Source of the DNA: Hydractinia symbiolongicarpus | Lineage: Eukaryota > Cnidaria > Hydrozoa > Anthoathecata > Hydractiniidae | Assembly (NCBI RefSeq): GCF_029227915.1 | Contig: NC_079881.1 | Coordinates: 15,475,501-15,539,500 of the forward strand | Length of the DNA stretch: 64,000 nt | Direction of reading: 5' to 3' | Part shown: piece by piece, positions 34,159 to 46,059 of the stretch | Layout: the number at the start of each line of letters is the position of its first letter | How positions within the stretch are numbered: the stretch's first letter is position 1 | Made by a program: the position numbers and the translations under genes | Notes under the pieces: generated by a model | Told to the model about the DNA's origin: nothing | The model's input: only the letters and a program-made list of their open reading frames with translations | The model's database searches: none

Positions 34159-37100
34159 TTGAGCCATATTTTGTCTGGCGAGGTTAATGTTCCTGATGAA
34201 GTTTTGCAGTTCTTCACATATCTAATCAATGCTCCTGACAGTCGAACAAGTCAGTCCCTGAGTAAGCAGAGAAGAGTAAGATCTATAAGTGAAGATGTTG
34301 TGTTTGCAACTACATCTGGAAAAAAGAAACTATCAAAGCACCTAAAACTCGGATTGGCAATGAAAAGCTCTGTGGCAGTAAAAAGGTGATTGAAATGTTT
34401 AATCGCTACGGAAATAGAAACAGAACTTACTTTTTCAGCTTGTCAGAAATCAAAACTTTCACGTCCTAAGATGAAGTTAAGACCTGAATATTGTACAGGA
34501 TTGGCATTTGACAACTATGATCGCTTTGTAGGAGCCTTGAGTGGTGAGGATACTCTCCATGACACTGTCGGTATAGCTTATCAAAGTATTGGTAACAACG
34601 CAAATGAAGAAGATGAAATTCAACACAAATCAGAAGAACCTACTATAAGTAACAAAATTGGACCAACAGTCAGCAACTCAAATGTGATTAAATGTTCAAA
34701 GAAACGACGACGCACGTTTGAGGCAACTGGATTAGATATTGAGCCGTATCATAAAAAGCCAAAATTAACCAATCGTACTTTGTTACCGCTTGATAACTTG
34801 GCAAGACGTCATGTACCAGATTCTTTTTCTTCTTCACGTTTCAAAGATATGTTATGGATGGCTGAGGTATCTTTTTTCCAATCTGAGACACCGATGTGGG
34901 TAGGATGGAATTTATTCTACTCCGAAACCTCTGAAGCTGCAGAACAGATTTGGTACTTACCTCAGATAAACCTATCGTCTACATCATGTGCTGTTGTGAA
35001 AGAAACGCTGAAAAGAGCTCAAACAATGGCTATGGAAATGTAAAAGAAAAAACATTGCTGTAACCTATGATTTAGCAATTGAAAAGATGGCGTTAGAAAT
35101 ACAGACGGAAGAAGCGCCAACCTTTGATAATGTTTTTATAGCATTAGGTGCCTTTCATATAGAAATGTCATTTTTCGGTGTCATCGGGAAATACATTGCA
35201 GAATCGGGAGGCCCATACTTGCTCAATGAATGTCATATATTTGAAAAAGGATCCCTTACATCATTCTTATCTGAGAAAGGGTACAAAAGAAGCAAAAGGG
35301 TTCACCAACTTTTAGCTCTAGCGATGGAAATTTTGCATTTCGAATCATTCCAGCTTTTACTGGAAGAAGAAGAACTAGTTACTGAAGATTTAAAAACATC
35401 GAGAGCTATCAGAAAGTGATATCTCTGAAGAAGGTGAAATTATGTTGAAGAAATACCAAGCTTTTGTTCAAGACGCTACAAATAGTCACCACGGTTTAAC
35501 TGCACAGTATTGGATGGGATATATTGAAATGCTGCATCTTTATCATGAATTTGCTAGAAGTTTTCGAACAGGTAATCTAGACCTATACACATGCTGTCTA
35601 CCCAGGTTAGCAAGTTACTTCTTTACTTTCAATCATCACAATTACCATAATAATCTTCTAAAGATAAAGGAAACACATCCAGATGTTTATAAAGATTTCC
35701 AAAATGGTTGTTTTGCTTGTCAACGAAGTGGAATATCAGCCTTGACCAATTCCATATCCGCCAGACAGCGTTGGGCACAAAGCCATTCCCTGAGAGTTGC
35801 TGTTATTTCGAAAGTATTTGTAGAGTTGGATCTTTCCAGAAAAGAAGATGTCTCAGAAGATCTTAAACCACATAGAATAAAGCAGAATTGTAAAGATTTA
35901 CAAAAGCTGATGAGAGCTGTTACAGACAGGATGAATCCATTCTCTGCAAATATCAATAAAGTTCACCTGATCAATATTTCAACTGGTAAGGCTGCAAATG
36001 AAGTACTGCACATTTTCTATTGAAGTCGAAGATATGGGTACTGCTGCTCGAAATAACTTTATTGAATCATGCAAAAAAGATCCTAACACATTTTCAGAAC
36101 CAATAGAAACAGAAAATTAAAACCTTTGCATCAAAATCGGGAAGGTACAAAGTAACTAGCTCCACTGAAAACAAACTCATATCAGTAGCCATGACTAGAG
36201 ATCTACTTGGAAGCATTTTTTTCCACGCATTGCAAGAAAAAGTTGATATGGCCGGAGCGGTGAAGTATCCATTGACAACTGTACCCTTATCATTGAGTCA
36301 TGCTGACGGCACGATGCAGAAAACAGTGGATCCTAGATATGTGAACATCAATATAATCGATGGAATGTTCTTTCTTCATTTATTCGTTGACTTGCCATCA
36401 ACATTTGGTTCAGTTGCATCTCACATATTACGTCGATTTGCAAACAAAAAGGCGACGAGATTCACCTTGTGTTTGATAAAGTAATAAGACCGTCCATCAA
36501 GGATTGTGAAAGAGATAAGAGATCAGACAATCGTAGTGTTGCTTATCAATTCACGGGTGCTGAACAGTAAAGACCTGACAATTTGTTACAAGCTTTGAGG
36601 AAATATCAATTTAAGGAAGCCCTACTAGAATTCCTCACTAGCTACTTAAATGATGATTTATTTGTGGCAATATTGGATAAAAAGAAATTGGTTGTGAACT
36701 GTGGCGATGTGTGTTATTCATTTACTGCTGAAGAAGGTAAAATGATCAAAAGAATAGAACAGGATTATTTGTGCACGCACGAGGAAGCTGATTCAAGAAT
36801 GATATTTCATTTGAAAAAGCTCACCTCGCCAGCTAACGTGGTGATACGCACTGTAGATATAGATGTGCTGATCATAGCTCTTGGAAACATGCATCTTATG
36901 AGTATTGGTACAAAGGTTTGGTTGGACGTGGAGCTGTTCACAAAGAATAGCCTAAGGTACTTCAGCATAAACCAAATATTTCAGAAATGTAGCGAATCAC
37001 TTTGTAAAGCACTACCACGTTTTCATGCTTTAACTGGATGTGATTACACAGCTTCTTTCAACTCCAAAGGAAAGACACGTCCTCTTAAATTACTTGAAAA

Positions 37101-37410
37101 AACATTGCTGCACAAGAAGTACTTTCTAGAATTGGTGACTGGGACGATATTTCTTATATTGATATTCAAATAATTGAATCTTTTGTGTGTTCCATTAATG
37201 GAAAACAAACATTCACGTCTGCGTGGATGAAGCTCGCTTGGGCATGTTTCTGAAAAAATACAAACAAAAAGGGAAAAACAAATCATTAGTACATCATATG
37301 AAGAAGATGGATGCAAGTCCCTTACCTCCATGTTTCAAAGTGCTACTGGAAAAGATAAGAGGAACAAGTTACGTCACCATGATGATCCATAATCATTCGG
37401 TTGGGTGATG
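34159..37410 (+). pseudogene. Multi-domain mobile-element protein with FEN/XPG-like nuclease region, broken
   Basis: A chain of plus-strand frames (34159-34389, 34390-35043, 35087-35419, 35442-36023, 36191-36484, 36583-37173, 37223-37408) follows one large protein family common in cnidarian genomes. Recognisable blocks: TGLAFDNYDRFVGALSG, TLHDTVGIAYQ, SETPMWVGWN, IAESGGPYLL, LLALAMEILHFESF and IIDGMFFLHLF. The last third (36770-37110) reads HEEADSRMIFHLKK, TVDIDVLIIALGN and FHALTGCDYTASF followed by KGK. The order acidic pair, D-x-D, then G-C-D-Y with a following Gly/Lys loop is the layout of FEN1/XPG nucleases (PIN-like fold). Stop codons lie at 36568-36570 and near 37248, with frameshifts near 34385, 35042, 35405, 36020-36140, 36465 and 37140. 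No transposase is seen. It is a dead copy of an element of unknown mobility mechanism. Confidence 0.65.
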
Positions 37411-37585
37411 CATGGTGAAAGCTATGAATTAAAGTGGTTTAATGGAGATGTTGCTCCCAAAATCGTTGATGCTGTGTAACAAGAATTAGATGAAGAGGGT
37501 AAGATTTCTATATGTCATAATTGAAATTATAAAGGAGTTGTCATGTTGTGATGAAATATGAGCGAAATCTGTTTGTATCAAGCTG

Positions 37586-37972
37586 TTGGTATTTTACTAT
37601 ATCTGGATCACAATCATTTCAAAGTACATCATTTTTAGAGTTGATGGCGAAGAGCAAGAGGATGCTTACGACATTGATGATGACCACGATGAGGATGAAA
37701 TGGATTTTTCGAGCAGTGACGACGAATGTAATTTTCTTGATGTTACTACTTTCGTCCAGTTTTCGAACCACGTTATGGACAAACAACGTTTTCTCACATT
37801 GCCCCGACGTCTATACAACATTGAAAAAACGTTGTTTGACTATGATATGACTAATAGGATCTACGTTAGCAACCTAAAAATAAGAATAAAAAACTTGACA
37901 TCTTCATTCTTTTTTTCAGGGAAAACGAAAAAAATGACGATGTTTACGAGATGCAAAATCTGGTTTATTTAA
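37586..37972 (+). pseudogene. Acidic ORF downstream of the nuclease-like relic
   Basis: The frame begins with a hydrophobic stretch, then an acidic block (EEQEDAYDIDDDHDEDEMDF, SSSDDE) and a basic end. It follows the broken element gene on the same strand and may be its acidic C-terminal exon. No domain recognised. Confidence 0.3.
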
Positions 37973-38800
37973 CTCTGATGATATGCCAATCACACCTCTC
38001 TTCGATTTTTGCTTTTTTATAGCGTATCTATAAAGCGAAAAATTAATTTTATAGCTTCGTTTATTTCACTTAAACTTAAAACCAAAATTCGATGTTAGAT
38101 TTGTTGCATTTGAAGCTGTTAGTACTACTTACCTGACAAGTTTCAGCCATAAGGCTTAAATATTATATACCTTTCTTTGTGGGCGGTCTGACTAGGACTT
38201 GGAACCCAAATTTGATGTGTGTTTTTTGTGTTCGTAGGCTTTAGTACTACTCACTTGAAAATTTTTAACCATGAGGCTTATGGGATGAACACAACACTAT
38301 TTTCATACCTACCTTGTGGGGGGTCTGACTTGGACTTGGAATCCAAAATTAGATGTTAGGTTTGTATTTTTTGGTATTCGCAGGTATAAGTACTACTCAC
38401 CTGAGAAATTTCAGCCATGCGACTCATGACATGAAAACAAGCCCTTTTATAATGCTTTATTGGTGGTCTGATACGGCCTAGGAACCCAAATTTTATGTTA
38501 AATCGAGTAATTTTTCCCAAATGCCTCGCATGTTTTTTTAATAATTTGTCCTACTGTCGAAATTCCTACGCGATAACTACTTGAAATTGTAACGTGAGAA
38601 TCACCAGTTGATAAGCATTTTACTAGCCTAGTTAACTAAGCTTTCTTCTTCGAGTTGATAAAATGAGTTTCTCTCAAACAAAAAGCTTAGACGCGAACGA
38701 ATGTCTCAACGTAAACCCCGAGTTTAAATATAACAATGTAACTAATCGTTTCGGAGGCCATTTTATTTATGTGTGAGTTGTTTACCCATCTTACTATGGT

Positions 38801-39572
38801 CTTGGAGGAAAGAATACGGAAGGAGAAACAACTTCATTTCTGTACGCTTTAAATGTATTGAATTTTCTATTGTTTTTAATTTCAAAAGAATCAGTGCGTG
38901 AGGTGCTCGACCGAGTCTTTTTCGCAAAAAATTGATCAAATTCCATATTCTCCTTTAATAGGGGCTAACTTTTTTCTATTGAAATCTGACTGTAACACGC
39001 CGCAGGCACGTGATATTTGTATGGAAAGTGTGCCTAATATAAGACGGTAAACATTGCTGTTAAAAACTTCAACAATACGTTTGAAAATAAGCGTTTAACC
39101 ATGATATTAACCTATTTTTGCAAGCTTGAGTATACCACTTTGATCATGAAAAACAATATAGATAGATATGCGCCGGACGAGTGCCGACAAAATGTGTGCT
39201 GGATTAATGATTATTCTAACTAAAGAAATAACTTCTTATAACAGAACGTCGTTTTAAAATGAGATATAAACTTTTTCTTTTTGTTTACAAAAGTGTCGAG
39301 CATGTGCTTCTTCGCTAATTATGTTAACATAAGAACAAAAGAAATTTTACCGATTATGGCTTCTTGTTTTGATAATATTATCAAATTCATCATCAAATTA
39401 TCTAATTGTTTTTATAACCAATCATAGTTGCGAATTGTTATTCACGAATAATTTAGTCACACAACCGCCAAAATTTCAAATTAAGTTTCTATACAGACAC
39501 CTGCTAGAACCTCACGCAGTGTTTCAATAGATTTAAAAGAGTTGTTTCTCCTTCCGTATTCTTTCCTCCAAG
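38801..39572. mobile_element. Nonautonomous DNA transposon (MITE), 772 bp
   Basis: Inverted terminal repeats of 33 perfect bases: CTTGGAGGAAAGAATACGGA... at 38801-38833 and its reverse complement at 39540-39572. The element is flanked by 7-bp direct repeats CTATGGT at 38794-38800 and 39573-39579. The interior is AT-rich and has no coding frame. The perfect ends suggest recent activity driven by a transposase encoded elsewhere. I cannot assign a superfamily with certainty. Confidence 0.9.
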
Positions 39573-39740
39573 CTATGGTAAAAACTTTAATAGTTTACTA
39601 ATGTTTGTTAGGGTGAGTGTAACCACTCGCTGTAATATTCAGATGAAAAGGGATTTCTCCGACATGGACCACGTAAGCAAAGAACAGTAGAATTAGCCAA
39701 TAAGAAAGCGCGGTCAGATTTGGCCGCAGAAAAATCGTTT

Positions 39741-39811
39741 GAGACCCAGCGTAATTTTCCCACCTTAACTACTCCGATTTCCCGGTGGTAAGAAAAGTTA
39801 CACTGGGTCTC
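39741..39811. repeat. Imperfect inverted repeat, about 26-bp arms
   Basis: GAGACCCAGCGTAATTTTCCCACC near 39741 pairs imperfectly with GGTGGTAAGAAAAGTTACAC...GGTCTC ending at 39811. Small foldback or miniature element. Confidence 0.5.
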
Positions 39812-39829
39812 CTGGCTAGTATCTTCCTA

Positions 39830-41630
39830 GTGTAATACACAATCTTTAAGAAGGACCTATGGGCTCACGTGCTGCAGTAGTAGATTTCGTTAAAGTGGTG
39901 CTATAAGGTTGAGAAGTTCTTCGTATCTTGTAGGAGACATACGAAACTGTTTGTAAAAAAAAAAATATGATCATGGATCCTAAGTTCTTGAATTAATTGA
40001 TAATATTCTCCTTTCACCTTTCTTTTCAAAAATATTCTTTCTACCCACATCCTTTGTTTACGCTTATGTGAATGAGTTACTTGCAGTTGACGTTTTTTAA
40101 TTAGAAGAAGTATAAAAGGCACATGGTTTTCATCCATGTTGTTATTATTGTCGTAGCAACATAAAAACTAATTTTCGCTCTTCGACCTACTGGGACCGGA
40201 CTGGGCCAGTTTTTATTGTTATCCGGTCCGGTCCGCAGAACGTTTTCCGTGTGTGGATTGGCCTTAAAATAGATCTTCTTTTTTCTGCAATGAAACCAAA
40301 GCTATATAGCAATCCAATAGCCATATCGCATAGCCATAATTTTTGCATAACCTACGACAAATAAATGTCATTTTTTACGTCCCTATAGGAAATAGGAAAT
40401 GGAGTTCTTATAGCAAAAATCACATTAATACGACGCTATTATGTATAAGGTTATGTGAACGAGGAACGTCTGTGTTTGTGTGCTACAAAAATATGGAAGC
40501 CTGTATATAAAAATCACAATAAAAAAGAGAAAAAAAAAATCTACAGCTTTTTACATACCTTTTGATAACTTTTTCTTTGAAAGAACTATGACACAATTGT
40601 GAAATGTTATTTTGGTTATCTGCATTAAAAAATGTTGTTATAATAAAAATTAAATTTAAAAGAGGTATTGTTTTGGTTAAAAGGGTATTATTTTTAATTA
40701 TGTATTCTTTCGATTACAACAAGGGAATGAATTACCTTTATAAAAGATTCATAATGAAAAATTAAACCCCGCAGGCACAACGTCGTTCCCAGGGCAATTT
40801 TTCGATATCAGATATAGGGGAGGGTGGGAAGAAATGTGCTGTTTTTTTTTAATTATTTAAATTTTTATCTATTTGCTAGGAATTGCATACGAATTGGCTG
40901 AAAACATCGCATTACAGCATCCTCGTCCCCAGGGTTTGTTGCCTATGTCCAAGCCGCTAGCGTTACTTAACGGCTAAACAAGACCCTGGTGCAGGCTGCT
41001 TTTCATAACCAGATATTGGTTACTATATAATTAATAAATGAGTTTGTTTCGCTGTTACAATCTCTGCAGCTAGTAAAGTAACTTGATCAAACCTCATTCT
41101 TTACATGCACATGGCGAAAACGATGTCTTTTGGTTGTTTATGTTTTTCAACGCTGACTTTAGAAAGTTTATTTCAAATTGGGGCAAAAATTAAGCATCTT
41201 GGTCAGCAAACCTCAGTCATCATCTACGCTACGATCCTTTCCTTTCCCTTAGCTAGCGACTTTCCCAGTTGAACTATGACAAAAGTTTTTTTCAGAAGCA
41301 ATATATAGTTCATTTTAACGGCAATATAATATAATATAATGTGCTTTAGCATGATCAATTAACTACTGATGAACATGATCCAAAAGATCAAGGTCCACAT
41401 TCCCAGAACTATGTTGGTAAAATAATTATAGGTGGTAAAAACAACCACCTGAGAAACTTGTGATCAAGAAAGGTCTTAGCAATCTAATGTCTGACCAAAG
41501 AGGTTAAAGATTAATCTGCTTGTTTATTACTTAAATGTTATATAGCTAGTTATATACATAAACCTTTCTTTGGTTAGTACGTTTTTAGAATCTTTCGCAA
41601 AATATGTGTTGTGGATAATTTTATTTTATC
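39830..41630. other. AT-rich noncoding stretch
   Basis: I see no gene or strong repeat. The minus-strand frame 39901-40137 has no recognisable content. Confidence 0.4.
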
Positions 41631-41639
41631 TTGAATTTG

Positions 41640-42350
41640 CAGTGTGTTCTTAAGAACAATGTAAATGTCGGCAAAAGCGGGGAACAGCAATGGAAACCCT
41701 GTATGCGGTTTGTTATATATGGGGGACTTAGAGGAAAGGTTTCTAAAAACACAGACTTCAAGTCCTTGGCTTGGTAGAGATATATTGACGACATCTTTAT
41801 GATATGGCAACTCGGAGAAAGTGCACGCAAAGCATTGTAATTTATTCATCCCACTATTAAGTTTACAGCTGAATATCTGACCAAAGCGTCAATTTTTTAG
41901 ACGTAAAGGTCAGTAAGCAGGACAATCAACTTATCACTGATTTGTTTAACAAACCTACTAACACGCATAAATACATCATGCGTCTTCTTCCAAAAAAGAA
42001 CCTTAAAGATATGCTTGTGAGGGCAAAATTACCTAACACAGAAAAGAGAGAGGGTAAGGGTGCAAAATGTGGTGGTAAGCACTGCGGTGTTTTTGATGTT
42101 GCGGAAGAGGTGGATTTCTTTTTCAGAAAAATTTCAGGTGGCATAATGAACTGTAAATTCAGCAATGCTGTCTATTTAGTTCGTTGCAAACATTGCAAAG
42201 TACAATATGTGGGTAGCACAAGCACTAAATTTCGTGTTCGCTTGAACAACTATAAGAACTGACGCAGGAAATACAGGTCAGGTAAAGCTGTCATACAGAA
42301 GTCCTTTCAGGCTCATTTTAAACAGCCCGATCATAGTGCCATGAGGGATT
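41640..42350 (+). pseudogene. Penelope-like retroelement relic (end of RT plus GIY-YIG)
   Basis: The plus strand reads RYIDDIFMIWQLGE (about 41778-41820), the catalytic YIDD of a Penelope-type reverse transcriptase, then IHPTIKFTAEYL. In a second frame from 41942 come LLPKKNLKDMLVRAKLP and a Cys-rich stretch, ending VYLVRCKHCKVQYVGSTSTK, a GIY-YIG endonuclease core with the Penelope-specific CCHH-type cysteines. Frame changes and a missing segment between RT and GIY-YIG show it is old. It is on the opposite strand to, and just beside, the younger Penelope element at 42369-45122. Confidence 0.75.
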
Positions 42351-42368
42351 AATAAGTAAAAAAAAACA

Positions 42369-42723
42369 TAAATTGTTACAATTATCTTACAAGTTTTTTA
42401 AACATAATTTTCAACAACTATATAATGCACAGAGGACGTATAAAACAATACTTAACAAAACATATAACACAAAACGGCAAACCCCAGAGTGTTTAAATTA
42501 TATACCATTGGTAAGGGTAACGTCCACCGCGCGGAGCACAAATGCACTCCTCCCCTTGTTGACTATAAATAATATTTATCCTAAAACAATTTTAATGTAA
42601 CAGACAATTCCTGTACATTAAGCGTGGGACTGTTATCGCGAATATACATGGCCTCAGCTATTTTTCTCTTTTTAAAGTGGTGAACATTATCTATTAAAAT
42701 ACTGAAGTTCTTTTGTTCAGCAA
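42369..42723 (-). repeat. Penelope terminal direct repeat, 3' copy
   Basis: Matches 44768-45122 in the same orientation and includes the last ~47 codons of the element's protein. Sequence starts TAAATTGTTACAATTATC on the plus strand and ends TTTTGTTCAGCAA. Confidence 0.85.
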
Positions 42724-43910
42724 GTGGGTGATTCTCAGTGACTGAATGTTTTAGGAGAGTTCTTATCGCGCTTTTGGTGATCTATCATTCTTTCATTTAG
42801 CCTTCTCCCTGTTTCACCAATGTATGTAGCATCGCACGATTCCACCGGACAAGTGTATTTGTACACAACACCATGTTTGTGTTCATCCTTGCTTCTATCT
42901 TTCACAGAAAATAGCGAAGATAACTTTCGACATTGATAAGCAATGCGTGGCTTGACATTGGCAGGTAGAAACTGTTTGAAAGTTTTATTTAGACGCTTTA
43001 CTAAGCAGTTACCATGATCTCCTTTGTATGGTAGAACCATGAAAGGTGTTATTGGAGGTTCATTGGTGTCTTCATTAGACATAGTGTCGGCATTTTGAAT
43101 GTTGAAATTTCGCCATGTGTTATTAATTACATTGGATACAACTGCTTCTGGATAATCATTGATATTTATAAACACATTTTTTAATTGATTTAGTTCGTAT
43201 TTTAGATCTTGTGATGAAGAGCATATATTAAACGCTCTCAACACCAACGATTTAACTGTTCCAACTTTCCATGCGCGTGGTGCAAATGAAATCCAGTGCA
43301 TGTATATGTCAGTGTTCGTGTCTTTTCGATAAATGGATGTGTTAAATGAACCATCATTCATACGTTTCACTTTAACATCAAGAAAGGCTATGTAATTGTC
43401 ATTTTCAACTTCATATGTGAACTGGATATTCGAATGATAACTATTAAGTGTGACCAGCACATTGTTTATCTGGTTTTCCTTAACAAAACATATAGTGTCA
43501 TCTACATATCGCTTCCAAAATTTTACTGAATTTTCTAATTTTGGGACTATTTCCTTCTCCAACTCAACCATGAAGATATTTGCTAGGACTGGTCCTAGAG
43601 GCGAGCCCATTGCTACACCATCAACCTGAATAAACAGTTGGTTGTTAAAACTGAAATGTACATGTTTTGTACATAAGATTAATAGATGTTTCATTTCCTC
43701 TCGCTTAATTTTTGTTTCTATGACTTTTTCAACATATATCTTCTTCAATATTATGTCTATCGTTTGTTCCAAAGGGACGTTAGTGAATAAACTAGTGACG
43801 TCAAAAGATACCAGTTTGTAGTTATGAGGTACCTTCTCTCCTTTCAATGATGATATAAAATCTAAAGAGCTTTCAGTAGTATATGTTGACTTTGTCAGTG
43901 GTATTAACAA
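42581..43910 (-). pseudogene. Penelope reverse transcriptase with GIY-YIG endonuclease
   Basis: Reading on the minus strand, the 391-codon frame 43910-42735 shows RT motif A (VSFDVTSLFTNVPLEQT), motif B (GVAMGSPLGPVLANIFM), motif C (WKRYVDDTICF, catalytic YVDD) and FLDVKVKRM. After a linker, the C-terminal GIY-YIG nuclease reads VVYKYTC..C, YIGETGRRLNERMIDHQ, with the conserved Tyr, Gly, Arg and His. A one-base shift near 42770 leads to an early stop; in the other frame the protein continues into the terminal repeat (IAEAMYIRDNSPTLNVQEL) and ends at 42581, so the natural C-terminus lies inside the repeat. The upstream coding part is the separate frame 43988-44716. Almost intact, hence recently mobile. 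Confidence 0.85.
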
Positions 43911-43987
43911 TTTCGCAAGGTACTTTGAAGTGTTATAAGTAGCAGATCCGATTTTAGATATGATGGGTTGTAATGGTAAACCGTCAG

Positions 43988-44716
43988 CTACTGTAGAATT
44001 AGGTGGTATCTTGTGAATCTTGGCGGTATCATAAAACTGAGCCGGGTGGTATGTGGAAGTATTTGTTGGTAAAAATTTTCAAATTCAGTTTCTAATTTTC
44101 GTGTATGATGCTTTGATGGTATTGCATAATCTAAGCTGTAAGATAAAGCTTCTTTTTCACAAGGACTCAAAACGTACGAAGAAAAGTTATGTACAACGTT
44201 AGGTGAAAATCTTTTCACAACATGTTTGTTTCTCGCAGGTACACAAGATCTTAAGTTCATCAGTTTTCTTTCATGAGTTGACGACCATTTCTTCGATTTA
44301 TTTGTGATGACATTTCGTAACCGAAATCTTAGCGACTCAAAAATTATAATGGAAGGCAAACTTTTTCTTAACGTTCTGATTGATTTACGTAGTTCTTTCT
44401 TTAAACCATTTCTTTCTCGGTGTTTATTTTGTATCTCAGTTTGGAAAATGATATTGGCGATTTTTAATTTCACTTTGTTCGTCGCGTATATACTCAGCTT
44501 TGGTCGAGCAAACGTCGTAATTAACTGTTCCTTTTTACAAGCAAGTAAGAACTGTAAATCGCAATTAATTTTACCAAGTTTAATACCAAGCTTTTCATAT
44601 CTTCGTACCAAACGTAAGGTATCATGCCCATACTTGTCCTGAATTCTGTTAAATATATTAATTCGGGCATATGACTTCACAATAAAAATAAGTACAAGTT
44701 TGATTGATGATGACAT
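43988..44716 (-). pseudogene. Penelope element N-terminal region
   Basis: A basic 242-codon frame beginning just inside the right terminal repeat. It contains a long helical region and, near the end, SPCEKEALSYSLDYAIPSKH and LETEFENFYQQI, blocks that precede the RT core in Penelope proteins. The frame ends at 43988 and the RT frame opens at 43910; the intervening sequence (including DGLPLQPIISKIGSATYN) is coding in shifted frame, so a single protein has been broken by an indel near 43990-44010. Confidence 0.75.
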
Positions 44717-44767
44717 CTTTTTATTTTAACGGATATTTCGTCTTGTTACTACAAGACATTATCAACG

Positions 44768-45122
44768 TAAATTGTTGCAATTATCTTACAAGTTTTTTAA
44801 ATATAATTTTCAACAACTATATCATGCACAGAGGACGTATAAAACAATACTTAACAAAACATATAACACAAAACGGCAAACCCAAGAGTGTTTAAATTAT
44901 ATACCATTGGTAAGGGTAACGTCCACCGCGCGGAGCACAAATGCACTCCTCCCCTTGTTGACTATAAACAATATTTATCCTAAAACAATTTTAATGGAAC
45001 AGACAATTCCTGTACATTAAGCGTGGGACTGTTATCGCGAATATACATGGCCTCAGCTATTTTTCTCTTTTTACAGTGTTGAACATTATCTATTAAAATA
45101 CTGAAGTTCTTTTGTTCAGCAA
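44768..45122 (-). repeat. Penelope terminal direct repeat, 5' copy
   Basis: Second copy of the 355-bp repeat, same orientation as 42369-42723. It carries a silent duplicate of the protein's C-terminal coding segment. Confidence 0.85.
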
Positions 45123-45589
45123 ATTAATTAATATATAAAAAAAAACATATATATATAAAAAAAACATATATATTGTTGTCTTGTGTAACATGGCAAGCTG
45201 TTCTTAAAAAATTATTGAATTATTAAAATGATTTTATTTTAGTAGATCAGGTCGATTTAGAAACTTCGCGGGAGCTTGTTTTCTTTTCGCGAGAACTAAC
45301 ATTCACGTTTTGGGGAAAAATCCGCGAAATCGCAAAAATTAATTCCCGCGAAATATAATTCTCTTAAGGTAAATTGCACCCATTTTTTTGTTATTCGGTT
45401 AAGTCCATTAAAGGGGAAGTAAAATCCGAAAAATAACACATAAACACAAGAATTTATCTTTAAATTCCTATATTCCTGTTCATATCTCCGCAAAAACTTC
45501 GTTTTTGAAAAAAGCGTGTTAAAATAAAAAAGACTGGGTTCTAATTTTAATATGAAGTTTTATAGACTAGACGAGGCCCTATTGATCAG

Positions 45590-45745
45590 GGGCGTAGCCA
45601 GAAAAAAAATAACCTTAGTCGAATCATTGACCCGCAGGGTCAACATCGCACCTGAGGTGCGATAATAAGCAACTGGGGCCTTTTTGGCCTTTTTACGCCC
45701 TTTAAGCACTGAAACGCCATAAAACCAATACACAAGTAAAGTCGA
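45590..45745 (-). repeat. Short GC-rich hairpin repeat, copy 2
   Basis: Reverse-complement relative of the repeat at 34040-34146: the shared core is 45686-45726. Beside it are two near-perfect hairpins, TTGACCC-GCA-GGGTCAA (45627-45643) and ATCGCACCT-G-AGGTGCGAT (45645-45663). The hairpins differ in sequence from copy 1 but occupy the same relative place. Starts near a CAGGGGCGTAGCCAG motif seen at the ends of some DNA transposons. Confidence 0.5.
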
Positions 45746-46020
45746 TTAGAAACAGGACTAGCAGTACATTATTTCAAAAGAAGAAAACCGTTTTAATACT
45801 ATTATGTTTCATTAAAATACAAATATAATAGTATTAGAAGCAAAATTGCAAAATAATTAATTAATTATTTATACAATAATTAGCTATAATACAAAGAAAT
45901 AAGGCATATTTTGGGTCTGTAAAATATACGTGTCTAAAATGCCGACTACCGTTTCTTGTTCACGGCATATTCCTCTTTGTCTGTTCAAGTTCGGCGTACG
46001 TATAACCCGGACCAAAAGAC

Positions 46021-46053
46021 GGGGGGGGTCAAAATCCGGGGGTGGGGGGGGGG
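46021..46053 (+). repeat. G-run cluster, potential G-quadruplex
   Basis: Runs of 8, 5 and 10 guanines within about 33 bases (GGGGGGGGTCAAAATCC...). The longest run can be subdivided, giving enough tracts for an intramolecular quadruplex on the plus strand. It stands alone in AT-rich DNA. Confidence 0.6.
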
Positions 46054-46059
46054 TACGAG

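Larger units (their letters stand above)
42369..45122 (-). mobile_element. Penelope-like element with 355-bp direct terminal repeats
   Basis: Direct repeats at 42369-42723 and 44768-45122 (offset 2399 bp, a few percent divergence) bracket one minus-strand coding region, the pseudo-LTR arrangement known for Penelope elements. The sequence T-A9-CATA occurs just outside both ends (about 42354-42367 and 45136-45149), a likely 14-bp target duplication with about 13 extra AT-rich bases on the right side. Coding runs from 44716 to 42581 with two frame breaks. Confidence 0.8.
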
